Assembly (NCBI GenBank): GCA_019671005.1
Contig: CM033738.1
Coordinates: 12,674,202-12,738,201, forward strand
DNA length: 64,000 bases
Direction: 5' to 3'
Source of the DNA: Hibiscus mutabilis
Lineage: Eukaryota > Streptophyta > Magnoliopsida > Malvales > Malvaceae
Each line of letters begins with the position of its first letter. Position 1 is the stretch's first letter. Made by a program: the position numbers and the translations under genes. This document shows, piece after piece, positions 1 through 9,399 of this stretch. A model generated the notes under the pieces. That model saw only the letters and a program-made list of their open reading frames with translations, was not told the DNA's origin and made no database searches.

Positions 1-651
1 TGATTTTTCGGATTCTATGCAAACAATAGGTTTTCAAATTACTTTATTGGGTTCTTTTTAACATGTTTTAACTAGAGCCAGTTTTGGGCATCTCTAGTGT
101 TTTGTTTTTAGTTTTCTTAAGTTAATTTATTCGACTAGAGCCAGTTTCGGGCACCTCTAGCGATCAATTTTTTTTAACACATACTAGAGCCAGTTTTAGG
201 CACCTCTAGTGATTGATTTTTTTAGCACATGCTAGAGCCAATTTTGGGCACCTCTAGCATTCATCCAATTTTTATTCTAATCCCCCAATTTGTTAATTAT
301 CAACCTAAGTTCACTAGAATTCCTTAAATCAATCAAACCACAACAGTATTTCATCAAAATTAGCATCATAGTAAAATTCTAAGTTTTTCCATGGTTATCC
401 TAGAATAAAAATTCTATCAATTAAGTGCATTGGCAAAGTCATCATCGGATATTCATCAAATCTAAGCAATTCTTGTTCCAACTAAAGGCATGGCAAGCAA
501 TTTATGTATCCTAAATGTAATACTTAAGATGAATGTAACTAAACATGATAACTACTAATAACAATCCCCCCCAAACTCGAGTGAGGCATTGTCCTCAATG
601 TATGCATTAAAGAAAAATAAAAATAACGAAAAATAAAATGCATACGAGGAC
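1..651 (-). other. 3' non-coding region of Athila-like element 1
   Basis: Non-coding stretch downstream, in element orientation, of the extra 3' ORF of the minus-strand Athila-like element. No long ORF is seen. It holds an array of short hairpin repeats at 71-259 and otherwise AT-rich DNA. Athila elements have a long non-coding region between the last ORF and the polypurine tract, which fits. No polypurine tract or LTR is visible before position 1, so the 3' LTR must lie outside the window, if it exists. Confidence 0.6.
71..259. repeat. Array of four hairpin repeats with CTAGAG/CTCTAG arms
   Basis: Four copies of a 29-bp unit start at 71, 134, 183 and 231, with spacings of 63, 49 and 48 bp. 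Each has the arms CTAGAG and CTCTAG around a core close to CCAGTTTTGGGCAC. Copies differ at one to three positions, while the inverted arms are unchanged in all four. Spacer sequences vary more than the units. This could be an RNA or DNA structural element in the 3' region of the retroelement; the function is unknown. Confidence 0.85.
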
Positions 652-1113
652 TTACTCCGAGAGTTCGTCATCGTAGATGATTAGTTTCCTTTTGGTCGGT
701 GTCTTAATTCTCTTGCTTGAATGCGATGGTTGTTTTCTTGTTGCCGGTGGTGGAATCGATCCTCGTACGGGGTTGTCCTCAACGTCCTCTTCATCAATGT
801 CATTGGCTTTTTGCTTAGAGGATTCAATTGTTGCGGTCTTTGTTGGTGCAATGGAGGACTCGTCCGAATCTAAAAAATCAGAAAATGATTCCGTAGAAGT
901 TGATTTGGGCATAGGTGCTTTACCTTTGGCTTTTGCAGTGGTTGCCGGGATGTCTTTAGCTTTGGTTGCCGTGGCATCTTTAGGGTTGGTTGTCGTGGCA
1001 TCAGCTTGTGCGTGCACGATGTAGGTTATCGCAGCGTCATCTGTTGCGGTTGCCGTGGCGACTGCTTCATTGGTTCCTGGGGCAAGGATCTTGGCAGGAA
1101 ATTTCCTTAGCAT
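652..1113 (-). CDS. Extra 3' ORF of Athila-like element 1 (env position), Ala/Thr-rich
   Basis: Open frame of about 154 residues downstream of integrase, where Athila elements carry an env-like ORF. I see no recognisable envelope domain, signal peptide or membrane segment if translation starts at the ATG at 1113 (MLRKFPAKILAPG). The frame extends further upstream, but only through a Phe-rich stretch encoded by a T-rich tract, so I prefer the internal ATG. The middle is Ala/Thr-rich, encoded partly by copies of a GTTGCCGTGGCA-type motif on the plus strand. The C-terminal part is Ser/Asp/Glu-rich and then basic (KRIKTPTKRK, possibly a nuclear signal). The T-rich tract ending in AG just before the ATG looks like a 3' splice site; subgenomic splicing is known for env-type ORFs but is only inferred here. 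Confidence 0.5.
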   Translation of the reverse strand: MLRKFPAKILAPGTNEAVATATATDDAAITYIVHAQADATTTNPKDATATKAKDIPATTAKAKGKAPMPKSTSTESFSDFLDSDESSIAPTKTATIESSKQKANDIDEEDVEDNPVRGSIPPPATRKQPSHSSKRIKTPTKRKLIIYDDELSE

Positions 1114-1233
1114 AGTGGTTGTGAGTCTTGTGGAAAAGAAAACAAAGAAAACCTGGAAACTAAAGATAATAAAGAAAAATAAAAATAAAAATGAAAATAA
1201 AAAGAACAAGAAAATATTGAAAGGAGAGCATGC

Positions 1234-1842
1234 TCATGCATCTCCTAAAGTGACCACTTCTTTGTTACGTTCCACATGGGCACCATTGTAGTGTTTCAAT
1301 CTTTGTCCATTAACTTTGAATTCATGGTTGTCAGAGATGGACTTGATTATCATAGCACCATGGGAGAATGGTTTGACGACTTCGAATGGTCCCGACCATC
1401 TTGATTTCAGCTTTCCGGGGAAGAGTTTTAGCCGAGAATTGAATAAGAGAACTAGTTGCCTTGGCATGAATTGTCGCGGCAATGGTTTCTTGGCATGTCG
1501 TCGCTTTGTTTTCTCCTTGTAGATTCGTGCATTGTAATAGGTGAGTGCACGGAATTCTTCTATCTCGTTGAGGTCCAACAAACGCTTTTGTCTGGCACTT
1601 TCCCAATCCATATTCACGGTCTTGATTGCCCAGTATGCCTTGTGTTCGATTTCCACTGGTAGATGACATGTCTTGCCATAGACAAGTCGGAAGGGGGACA
1701 TACCTAAGGGTGTTTTGAATGCAGTGCGATATGCCCAAAGTGCGTCATCTAGTCTTAATGACCAATCCTTCCTAGAGGGATTTACAACTTTCTCGAGTAT
1801 ACCCTTCAATTCCCGGTTGGAAATTTCTGCTTGCCCGTTGGT
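1234..1842 (-). pseudogene. Integrase C-terminal part, Athila-like element 1
   Basis: End of the catalytic core and C-terminal domain of a Ty3/gypsy integrase. Visible motifs are DALWAYRTAFKTPLGMSPF, then LPVEIEHKAYWA, and the SH3-like part with KLKSRWSGPFEV. The chain ends at VVTLGDA. It is continuous with the integrase at 1843-2628 but separated by an in-frame TAA in HP*TNGQAE, where Gln is expected (CAA to TAA). The Glu of the DDE triad lies after this stop, in the NRELKG region. No chromodomain is visible, in line with the Athila lineage. Transposition would need the integrase core and tail in one chain, so this copy is very probably dead. Confidence 0.85.
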
Positions 1843-2649
1843 TTATGGGTGATATGCCGTGGCGATCTTGTGTGATATGCCGAAGTGTTGCAACATCTTG
1901 GCAATTAGTCTGTTGTCAAAATGCTTGCCTTCGTCACTGATAATTGCTCTCGGCATCCCAAACCGTGTAAATATGTTTTTCTGCAAGAATCGTTGCACGG
2001 TCTTGGAATCGTTGTTGGGAACTGCAGCTGCCTCAACCCATTTAGACACGTATTCGACGGCAAGTAAGATGTAGAGGTTGCCGAATGAAGATGGTAAAGG
2101 TCCCATAAAATTGATCCCCCACACATCGAACAATTCCACCTCGATGATGTTCTGGAGCGGCATCTCATGTCGTCTAGAGATATTGCCCGTCCTCTGGCAA
2201 CGATCACATTGCTTGTAAAAGTCTTGGGCATTTTTGTACAATGTTGGCCAATACAAACCGGATTGCAAAACATTGGCCGCGGTACGAGTTCCTCCAAAAT
2301 GTCCTCCATAGGGTGAAGAATGGCATTGTCGGACTACATTCTGTTGCTCTTCTTCAGGGACACATCGGCGTATAACCTTATCTGCACATTGTTTAAACAA
2401 AAGAGGCTCGTCCCAAAAGTAATGCTTCGCATCATGGCGGAACCGCTTCTTCCCTTGGTGAGTAATGCCATAAGGTAAAATACCACAAACAAGGAAATTA
2501 ACTAAATCCGCGTACCAGGGTATTGCCGATGCATGTGCTGCCATGGTTACCGAGGCAACTAAAAGTTGTTCATCCGGGAATGCATCGCATATCTCTAGAT
2601 CCGCGTCCTCCTCCCTATTGCGTTCCAAACGTGATAAGTGATCGGCCGC
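1843..2649 (-). pseudogene. Integrase zinc-binding domain and catalytic core, Athila-like element 1
   Basis: Carries the HHCC zinc-binding module (HSSPYGGHFGG, then CDRCQRTG) and most of the catalytic core. In the core, the residue expected to be the first catalytic Asp (GIDFMGP in relatives) is Asn here, GINFMGP. The second Asp is present in IISDEGKHF. Between RNase H and integrase, the conserved NQVADHLS-type linker reads EN*AADHLS, with a TAA where Gln is expected. Upstream of WYADLVNF is an Ala/Ser-rich stretch (VASVTMAAHASA) that overlaps a GTTACCGAGGCAAC motif on the plus strand. Two stops and the Asp-to-Asn change make loss of activity very likely. Confidence 0.85.
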
Positions 2650-3467
2650 TTAATTTTCTGTTCCTTTCCTGTCCTTAATTTCAATATCAAATTCTTGTAA
2701 AAGTAATATCCAACGAATCAAACGAGGTTTGGCATCCTTTTTAGCAAATAGATATTTGATTGCCGAATGGTCCGTATGAACAATTACCTTTGTACCAATC
2801 AAATAGGATTGGAACTTGTCAAATGCGAAAACTACAGCTAGTAACTCTTTCTCCATTGTTGTGTAATTCACTTGAGCACTATTAAGAGTTTTACTAGCGT
2901 AGTATATCACATGGAAGGTCTTACCTGTGCGTTGGCCTAGGACTGCTCCTACCGCGAAATCACTTGCGTCACACATTAGCTCAAAAGGTAACGTCCAATC
3001 TGGTGGAACGATAATGGGTGCCGAGGCAATCTTTTTCTTTAGGGTTTCGAATGCTTGGGTGCAAGAATCATAAAAATCGAAGACTTTATCTTGTTTAAGC
3101 AAATTGTACAAGGGTTTAGTGATTTTAGAAAAATTTTGAATAAACCTCATGTAAAAACCTGCATGTCCAAGAAAACTTCGAATTCCTTTAACCGAACTTG
3201 GTGGGGGTAATCTCTCGATCACATCCACCTTGGCTTTGTCTACTTCAATTCCTTTGGATGAAATCTTGTGGCCGAGCACTATTCCTTCATCTACCATAAA
3301 ATGGCATTACTCCCAATTGAGGACTAAATCAGTTTCTTCACATCTTGCCAACACCCTCTCTAAATTGCCGAGACAACTATCGAAGTCATTGCCAAAAACA
3401 GAAAAATCATCTATGAAGATCTCAAGGAAGTCTTCGACCATGTCTGAAAAGAGTGCCATCATGCACT
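2650..3467 (-). pseudogene. RT C-terminal half and RNase H, Athila-like element 1
   Basis: The frame encodes the RT active-site box FIDDFSVFG (usual form YxDD, near 3400), a stop TAA inside NWE*CHFMV near 3310, the connection domain (EGIVLGHKIS, then IRSFLGHAGFYMRF), and RNase H with CDASDFAVGAVLGQ, YTTMEKELLAVVFA and VHTDHSAIKYL. The part from 3467 to 3300 has no ATG but is clearly continuous RT by motif content. A small deletion near 3468 (around NAPATF) shifts the frame relative to the upstream RT. Normally these domains belong to one gag-pol polyprotein. Confidence 0.88.
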
Positions 3468-4001
3468 TTAGAAGGTTGCCGGGGCGTTACATAATCCGAA
3501 CGGCATCCTTCGGAAGGCATAAATACCGTATGGGCATGTGAAGGTTGTCTTTTCTTGATCTTCTGGTGCTATGGCAATTTGATTGTAACATGAATAACCA
3601 TCAAGAAAATAATAAAAGGGTTTACCTGCAAGACGGTCAAGCATTTGATTAATAAAGGGTAATGGGAAGTGATCTTTCCTAGTGGCTTTGTTTAGCTTTC
3701 GATAATCCATACAAACCCTCCAACCGGTCACAGTCCTGGTTGGAATGAGTTCATTGTTTTAATTACTTACCACCGTTATACCTCCCTTTTTCGGAACACA
3801 TTGTACCGGACTTACCCATGTACTATTAGGGATAGGGTAAATAATGCTGGCGTCAAGCCACTTGATGATTTCTTTCATTACAACCCCTTTCATGGCATGA
3901 TTCAGTCTCTTCTGGGCTTCAATTGAAGGTTCGTGATCATCTTCCAACAAAATCTTGTGCATGCACACTGCCGAGCTAATTCCCTTCAAGTCGGCAATTG
4001 T
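3468..4001 (-). pseudogene. RT N-terminal half (palm and fingers), Athila-like element 1
   Basis: Contains VSPVQCVPKKGGITVV, then a stop TAA in VVSN*NNELIP, then WRVCMDYRKLNKATRKDHF and the PYGIYAFRRMPFGLCNAPATF box of Ty3/gypsy RT. Just upstream is KGISSAVCMHKILLED. A TGA stands where Trp is expected in the IGWTIADLKGI-like boundary with the preceding frame. Residue order and spacing match Athila/Tat RT, with two stops and one frameshift as the main damage. Confidence 0.88.
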
Positions 4002-5633
4002 TCACCCTATTACCTTTTTGTGTAGCTTCAACATCTTGATCAGCTTCTTTTCCTGCTCAGGCTGTAACTTAGAAGAAATAATTACAGGCAATGTATTATC
4101 GGTTCCTAAGTATGCATATTTTAGTTGCTCTGGCAATTGTTTCAACTCAAGAATCGGTGGTTGTTCAATAGAGGGTTTTTTGAGTTTACCTTCCTTACCT
4201 GAGTAATCCAGTGGTTCAAAGTATGTACCTGGTCGATTGACTAGCCAATTTGCCTCTTCTTGTTGTTCCTCATCGACCGGTTCTTCATATTCCTCAGGTT
4301 CCTCTTGATCGGCAATGTAGTTGCTAAGGCAACTAAATTCCTCGTCGAAGTTAAACTCTGCCGTGGCATGAAGAAGTTGGCATTCTTCTGGATCATCGGC
4401 ATACCTTAGTGTTTGGAACACATTTAATTTAACTTGCTGGTCATTTACCCTCATTGTGAGTTCTCCCTTTTCTACATCGATCAAGGTTCTCACTGTTGCT
4501 AGGAATGGTCTCCCGAGAATGATGGGTGCATGCTCATCTGCTTCACAATCCAAAACAATAAAGTCAGCGGGAAAAATAAATTTATCAACTTTTACCAGTA
4601 TGTCCTCAATTTTTCCCTCTGGATGCACATAGGATCTGTCGGCTAGCTGTAGCATAACTGTTGTAGGTCTTGCCTTCCCGATTCTTAGTTTCTGGAAAAC
4701 CGATTTAAGCATCAAGTTTATGCTAGCCCCAAGGTCGCATAATGCTTTCCCGATATAGTGGTTTCCAATGGAACATGGTATTGTGAAACTTCCAGGATCC
4801 TTCAACTTGGGTGGCATACGATTGTGCAACATTGCCATGCATCCCTCTGTTGCGGCAATTGTTTCAAACTCTCCTAGCCTTGTTCTCTTGGACACAATGT
4901 CTTTAAGAAACTTGTCATAGTTCGGCATTTGTTCAATTGCTTCCACCAATGGCAAGTTGATGTGGACTTTCTTTAGGATATCAAGAAACTTCTTGAATTG
5001 ATATTCTTGCTTTTGTCGCTTCAACCTTTGTGGGAATGGTGGTGGAAGTCGGATATCTTCGATCATTTCATTAGTTTGGAACCTGATTGACGGTATTGCC
5101 GGGACAACTGGAGTTGTCGAGGCGTTACCAACTGGGGTTGCCGAGGCATGCTTATCGCAAGTTGCCGAGGCATCTTCATTGTCGGTTGCCGAGGCATGCT
5201 TATTGCCGGTTGCCGCGGCAATTCCTGGTTCAGCATCTGAGGCTTTGCTGCTAGGTTTGTCTTGATCTTTTTGTGGAGTTTTGTTTGATGAGCGGGTTTG
5301 AGGCTCTCTAAGTTGTTGGCCACTTCTAGTGGTGATTGCCTTACATTGCTCATGGCCAGTTCCTCTTGCGACTTCAGTATCACTAGATAAACCTCTTTGT
5401 TGTCTAGTATTCAGATTTTGAGCAAACTGTCCGACTTGATTTTCCAATGATTTGATTGTCGCCTCTTGGTTTTGCAATCTCATCTCAGTCCTGTTAATAA
5501 AAGCATCAATTCTTTTTATGAAATTACTATTCTCAACCATATAAGATTCAGTTTTCATCATAAAAGCATTTAGAGAATTTTCTAAAGAACTAGATGTTGT
5601 CGGTTGTTGCTGCGGCAACTGTTGCCGTGGCAT
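4002..5633 (-). CDS. Gag C-terminal region and aspartic protease, Athila-like element 1
   Basis: Long open frame of 543 residues. The first part is Gln-rich with a probable coiled coil (LQNQEATIKSLENQVGQFA), then a repetitive Ala/Ser/Thr/Asp linker (copies of DASAT, HASAT and NASTT), then a conserved gag tail (LPPPFPQRLKRQKQEYQFKK). The protease active site reads LCDLGASINLM with FIVLDCEAD and IILGRPFLAT, the expected flap and beta strands of a retropepsin. The end (SIEQPPILELKQLPEQLKYAYL) leads into RT. The repeated linker is encoded by GTTGCCGAGGCA-type motifs on the plus strand. It is the longest intact frame of the element, but it is preceded and followed by stops. Confidence 0.85.
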   Translation of the reverse strand: MPRQQLPQQQPTTSSSLENSLNAFMMKTESYMVENSNFIKRIDAFINRTEMRLQNQEATIKSLENQVGQFAQNLNTRQQRGLSSDTEVARGTGHEQCKAITTRSGQQLREPQTRSSNKTPQKDQDKPSSKASDAEPGIAAATGNKHASATDNEDASATCDKHASATPVGNASTTPVVPAIPSIRFQTNEMIEDIRLPPPFPQRLKRQKQEYQFKKFLDILKKVHINLPLVEAIEQMPNYDKFLKDIVSKRTRLGEFETIAATEGCMAMLHNRMPPKLKDPGSFTIPCSIGNHYIGKALCDLGASINLMLKSVFQKLRIGKARPTTVMLQLADRSYVHPEGKIEDILVKVDKFIFPADFIVLDCEADEHAPIILGRPFLATVRTLIDVEKGELTMRVNDQQVKLNVFQTLRYADDPEECQLLHATAEFNFDEEFSCLSNYIADQEEPEEYEEPVDEEQQEEANWLVNRPGTYFEPLDYSGKEGKLKKPSIEQPPILELKQLPEQLKYAYLGTDNTLPVIISSKLQPEQEKKLIKMLKLHKKVIG

Positions 5634-5672
5634 ATTCTGCTGGAATCCCGATGCTTGTGCATTCTGATTGTT

Positions 5673-6173
5673 CTAGTTTATAGCATTGTTGGGATTACTC
5701 CATGAAAAATTTGGGTGCTTCTTCCAAGCTGGATTGTATGTATTGGACATCACATTGTTGTTCCGATTGTAGTTCCCCACATAGAAGCTGGATTCCGGAT
5801 TCTGCATACATTCAGAAGAATTATGGTTATCACCACATAACTCACAAAAAGAATCCATTACCTTGACTTCATGTGTGTTGTTTGGTTTTTGCATGTTCTG
5901 GACCATCTTGGTTAAAGTGGCCAATTGTGCCGAAATTGAATCTGATGATCCTAGTTCATGTATTGTGGCTTGGCGTCTAACTCCTCCTCTTCTAGTAGAT
6001 GGAAATTGATAATCATTCTTGGCCAGCCTGTTTAAAATTTGCATTGCTTCCTCCGGCGACTTATCTAGGAGTATACCGTTTGCCGAGGCATCTAGCATCT
6101 CCTTGTTGGTGTATTCACGGTGTTGTAAAACATTGTTACTTGAGTCCACACCGGGAATCCGTGTAGGGGGCAT
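5673..6173 (-). pseudogene. Gag middle region with zinc knuckle, Athila-like element 1
   Basis: Encodes the Athila gag region after the capsid-like domain (LDASANGILLDKSPEEAMQI, DYQFPSTRRG), then a knuckle CELCGDNHNSSEC (CX2CX3HX4C) and an Asn-rich tail. It is joined to the upstream gag by a frameshift near 6090-6170 and to the downstream frame through a TAG in AIN*NNQNAQ where Gln is expected (CAG to TAG). The knuckle would bind retroelement RNA during packaging. Confidence 0.82.
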
Positions 6174-6790
6174 TTGTGTAGAAGTTCTCTATATCGCTCC
6201 CAAGCCTCGTACATGGATTCATCATCTACCTGCCGAAAAGAAGTAATGTCGTTACGAAGCTTATCAGTTAAATTTGCAGGATTAAACCGAGCAAGGAAAT
6301 CACGACAAAGATCGGTCCAAGATGCTATTGATCCGGCAGGAATGCTATTCAACCATGCTTTCGCCCTATCCCTCAGTGAATAGGGGAATAATCTTAATCG
6401 TAAGACATCGGGGGTGACTCCGTGTATTTTGAACGAGTTACAAATTTCGAGGAAAGATTTCAGATGTTGTCGTGCATCTTCAGTTGCTGAGCCGCCAAAT
6501 TGACCAATTGTGTTGATCATATTAAACATTACCGGTTTTAACTCAAAGTGGTCGGCTTCAATTTCAGGTGCGACAACTCCTGGATTAAGTCCATCTAGAT
6601 CTTCTTCAAGATAGTCTCAAATAGTTCTGTTTCGTGCAAGAATCACTCCTCCTCCTGCTAGAACATCTTGATTCATATTGCCGTCTTGATTAACCATTGC
6701 TACTCTTATCCTTCGTCTAAGTCTTTGTAAGGTTCATTCAATTTCTGGATCAAAGGGATATTCTGGTGAAGTCGGTCTCGCCCTGGTCAT
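6092..6790 (-). pseudogene. Gag N-terminal and capsid-like domain, Athila-like element 1
   Basis: The best start is the ATG at 6790 (MTRARPTSPEYPFDPEIE), about 100 bp after the PBS in element orientation. Two TGA codons follow, in EIE*TLQRL and NRTI*DYLEED. In both, Arg CGA is the likely ancestor. After them comes the retrotransposon gag domain: GGSATEDARQHLKSFLEICNS, DRAKAWLNSIPAGSIASW, FLARFNPANL, and ESMYEAWERYRELLHKCPLHG. Domain order and motifs are those of Athila/Tat gag. The frame ends after a shift near 6092. Confidence 0.85.
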
Positions 6791-6888
6791 ATACCAATGC
6801 AAAACCAAAGTTTGTTAGCCCTTTGAATTTTAAACAAGAAAAGTAAAAAGAAAGTGCAAGAAAATAAAAACAAAGTCGCTATTGCCAA

Positions 6889-6906
6889 TCCCCGGCAACG
6901 GCGCCA
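6889..6906 (-). other. Primer-binding site, tRNA-Asp type
   Basis: The plus strand reads tccccggcaacggcgcca, identical to the 3' end of plant tRNA-Asp including CCA. On the minus strand this is the complementary PBS, 7 nt inside the LTR boundary at 6914. tRNA-Asp priming is typical of Athila/Tat elements. The rest of the tRNA is absent, so this is not a tRNA gene. Confidence 0.9.
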
Positions 6907-6913
6907 AAAAACT

Positions 6914-7926
6914 TGTTGCGCGTAATAAGTGCTACGCAATTGTGCAAGTATACACGTTGCAAGTTATAGTATAAAAGATATCGTCACCACAAGGATTGGT
7001 GCCACTTCAAGAATCTAGTCTCTTGCACTGTAAAAAGTAAAAACACAAATAAAGGATTATAGGAGTTTAACTAATAACTAATCTAGAAAGCAATAAAGTA
7101 AAAGAATAGATGAGATCAATTGAGAGAGATAGGCCAGGTTATCGTGAGTGGAGGTGTGATAGCCGATTGGATCGTCTTGGTAAAAGAGTGCACAGGCAAC
7201 TCAGTTGCCGTGGCAACTTGCACAACGGGGTTTCCTTGGCAACTAATCAATGGTTGCCTGGGCGACTAGTTGGGCAACTACTTGGGCGTCTGGGCAGCAA
7301 CCTTCAAGGTTCGGCAGAGCGTTCTTCAATGGTTTCTTCTTATCCCTAAGTCAAAACTCTAGCTACTTGTGCATGCCTTGATAATATATCCCTGCGTGAA
7401 TCAAGGGTGAACAACAACCAATCTTGTGCTCCTCTTAGCCGTTGAAATCCTTAACTTATTCCTAAGCCGGATTAATCTTCACCATCAATAGATTGAATAA
7501 AGATCATATTCATTCGTTTCTTGAATCTAACTCTCCCGATATTAGATAAATAGATGAAATCACGAGATCCTCTCCCAATTCACTCGCAAACAAGAATAAG
7601 AACCAAGAATGAATAAACCTTGAATAGAAAAGTGCAAACTCTTATTACCTAAACAAAATCCAATAGTTTCTCACAACCACAAAACACAATAACCATAGCC
7701 AAATAGATTTAGTTCATGGCTAGGTTCCAAAGAAACACAAGATAAATAATCCCTAGCATGAACCCAATCGAACAAGAAAGAAGAGGATGAAGAAGGAGGC
7801 TTGTCGAAATCCTCCTTGCCCTAAATGCTTGTCGAAAATTCTTTCCTCTTGCCCTCCTTGATGCTTGTCGAAATTCCCCTATGTTGCTCTCTCTATGGAT
7901 TGTCGAAATCTCCATCTTATTTATAG
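6914..7926 (-). repeat. 5' LTR of Athila-like element 1, U3 missing
   Basis: Matches, with few differences, the first two thirds of the solo LTR at 10529-12026. It begins tgttgcgcgtaat on the plus strand, which is the U5 end in element orientation. Homology breaks at 7926, right next to the TATA box (plus-strand ttatttata). The remaining 500 bp or so of U3 are replaced by an inverted copy of the same LTR. It contains the palindrome gttgccgtggcaac at 7204-7217. Gene-like frames here, such as 7110-7349, are non-coding LTR. Confidence 0.85.
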
Positions 7927-8637
7927 GTAATAAGAGTTTGAACTTTCAATTACTCATTCTTGGTTCTTATTCTTATTTGCGAGTGAATTGGGAGAGGATC
8001 TCATAACTTCATCTATTTATCTAATATCAGGAGAGTTATATTCAAGAAACGAATGAGTATGGTCTTTACTCAATCTATTGATGGTGAAGATTAACCTGAC
8101 TTTGGGATAAGTTAAGGATTTCAACGGCTAAGAGAAACGCAAAATTGGTTGTTGTTTACCCTTAATTCACGCAGGGATGTATTATCAAGGCATGCACAAA
8201 TAGATAGAGTTTGACTTAGGGATAAGAAGAAACCATTGAAGAATGCTCCGCCAAACCTTGAAGTTGCTACCCAACCGCCCAAGTAGTTGCCCAGCTAGTC
8301 GCCCAGGCAACCATCGATTAGTTGCCAAGGAAACCCCGTTGTGTAAGTTGCCACGGCAACTGAGTTGCCCTTGCACCCTTTTACCAAGACGATCCAATCG
8401 GCTATCACACCTCAACTCACGATAACCTGGCCTATTCTCTCTCATTTGATTACATCTTCTTTTACTTTATTGCTTTCTAGTTAGTTGTTAGTTAAACTCC
8501 TACAATCATCTACTTGAGTTCTTTTACTTTTTAAAGTGCAAGAGATTAGATTCTTGAAGTGGCATCAATCCCTGTGGAGACGATATCTTTTATACTATAA
8601 CTTGCGACGTGTATACTTGTATAATTGCGGAGCACTT
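7927..8637 (+). repeat. Inverted LTR fragment of the Athila-1 family
   Basis: Reverse-complement match to about 6922-7647 of the adjacent LTR, with small indels. It includes the tRNA-proximal end (acttgcgacgtgtatact region near 8601) and the palindrome gttgccacggcaac at 8347-8360. With the left LTR it forms a foldback with arms of about 700 bp and a loop of about 280 bp (7648-7926). It stops at about 8637 after gcacttat, where second-family LTR sequence begins. Confidence 0.85.
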
Positions 8638-9257
8638 ATGCATGCTTATTATTACTTAATATCTTACTAGACTTAGGGAGTAACGATCAATTACCCGGTA
8701 CTGAAGAGATAAACTTTGACAGAAGATATTCAAGTAGATGATCTTACCTATGAAGTGAATCTATCCCTTAGGAGTAAAGATTCGAACTTAATCGAGTTAA
8801 CTTATTGAGTAATTTCACCATATACGTATGGGGATTAATCATGGTTAACTTAGGGTATTGCTATCGAAAGAGGCAATACCAATCTTAAATCTGCTCGACA
8901 ATAGAACCAAGGTTAAATGCTATTAAACACTTTGCTTTAACAAGCATAAAATCCGGACTTCCTTGCTAGTGCTTACCATTCATTTGAAGTCAATTGTTTC
9001 CAAAATAGTTTACATTTTTATTGCATTTACTTATTTATTAAATCAAAATCCAAAACCCACTTCAACATTTTTGTTCCATTTAAACAGGTATTAATCGTGG
9101 CAATTAATTCCTAGACAATCAATAAGGAGACAATACTCAACTCACTACTATATTACTTGCTGATCGTGTATTCTTGCACGTAAAAAGACGTATCCTTGGC
9201 ATTATTTACTTGTATATTTCCATTGATTCTTTAATCTTTTGCCGACAAAGATTCTCA
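8638..9257 (+). repeat. 5' LTR fragment of Athila-like element 2
   Basis: Aligns with about 15691-16312, the distal part of the 3' LTR of the same element, starting gcatgcttattatt and running through the cttggcattatttactt region to attctca. The upstream part of this LTR is lost, including its promoter; it is replaced by the inverted first-family LTR. A degenerate PBS follows, so this is the 5' end of element 2. Confidence 0.82.
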
Positions 9258-9267
9258 TCCACAATTT

Positions 9268-9291
9268 TTAGCGCGCCCGTTCTGAGGATTG
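9268..9291 (+). other. Degenerate tRNA-Asp primer-binding site
   Basis: Sequence ttagcgcgcccgttctgagg resembles the tRNA-Asp PBS (TGGCGCCGTTGCCGGGGA) with several changes and an indel. It lies about 10 bp inside the LTR end, the expected place. Decay is much greater than in the PBS of element 1. Confidence 0.55.
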
Positions 9292-9399
9292 AATATGGAT
9301 TAATTGTTTTGTTTTTTACTTGTTTTTGTTTTTTTTTTGTTTATTTTACTTTATTTGTTATATGTACATGATAAGAAGATAACGTTGAGAAAAGGCTCA

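Noticed and set aside
677..1024. Open frame on the plus strand, 115 residues
   Set aside because: Lies antisense to the 3' ORF of the Athila element; composition and position explain it as a shadow.
6889..6906. Possible tRNA-Asp gene
   Set aside because: Only the last 18 nt match; no cloverleaf upstream. Position next to the LTR shows it is the primer-binding site.
7110..7349. Small proteins repeated at 7110, 8185 (minus) and 10697
   Set aside because: These are the same LTR segment in three places; frames are broken by indels between copies and no domain is visible.
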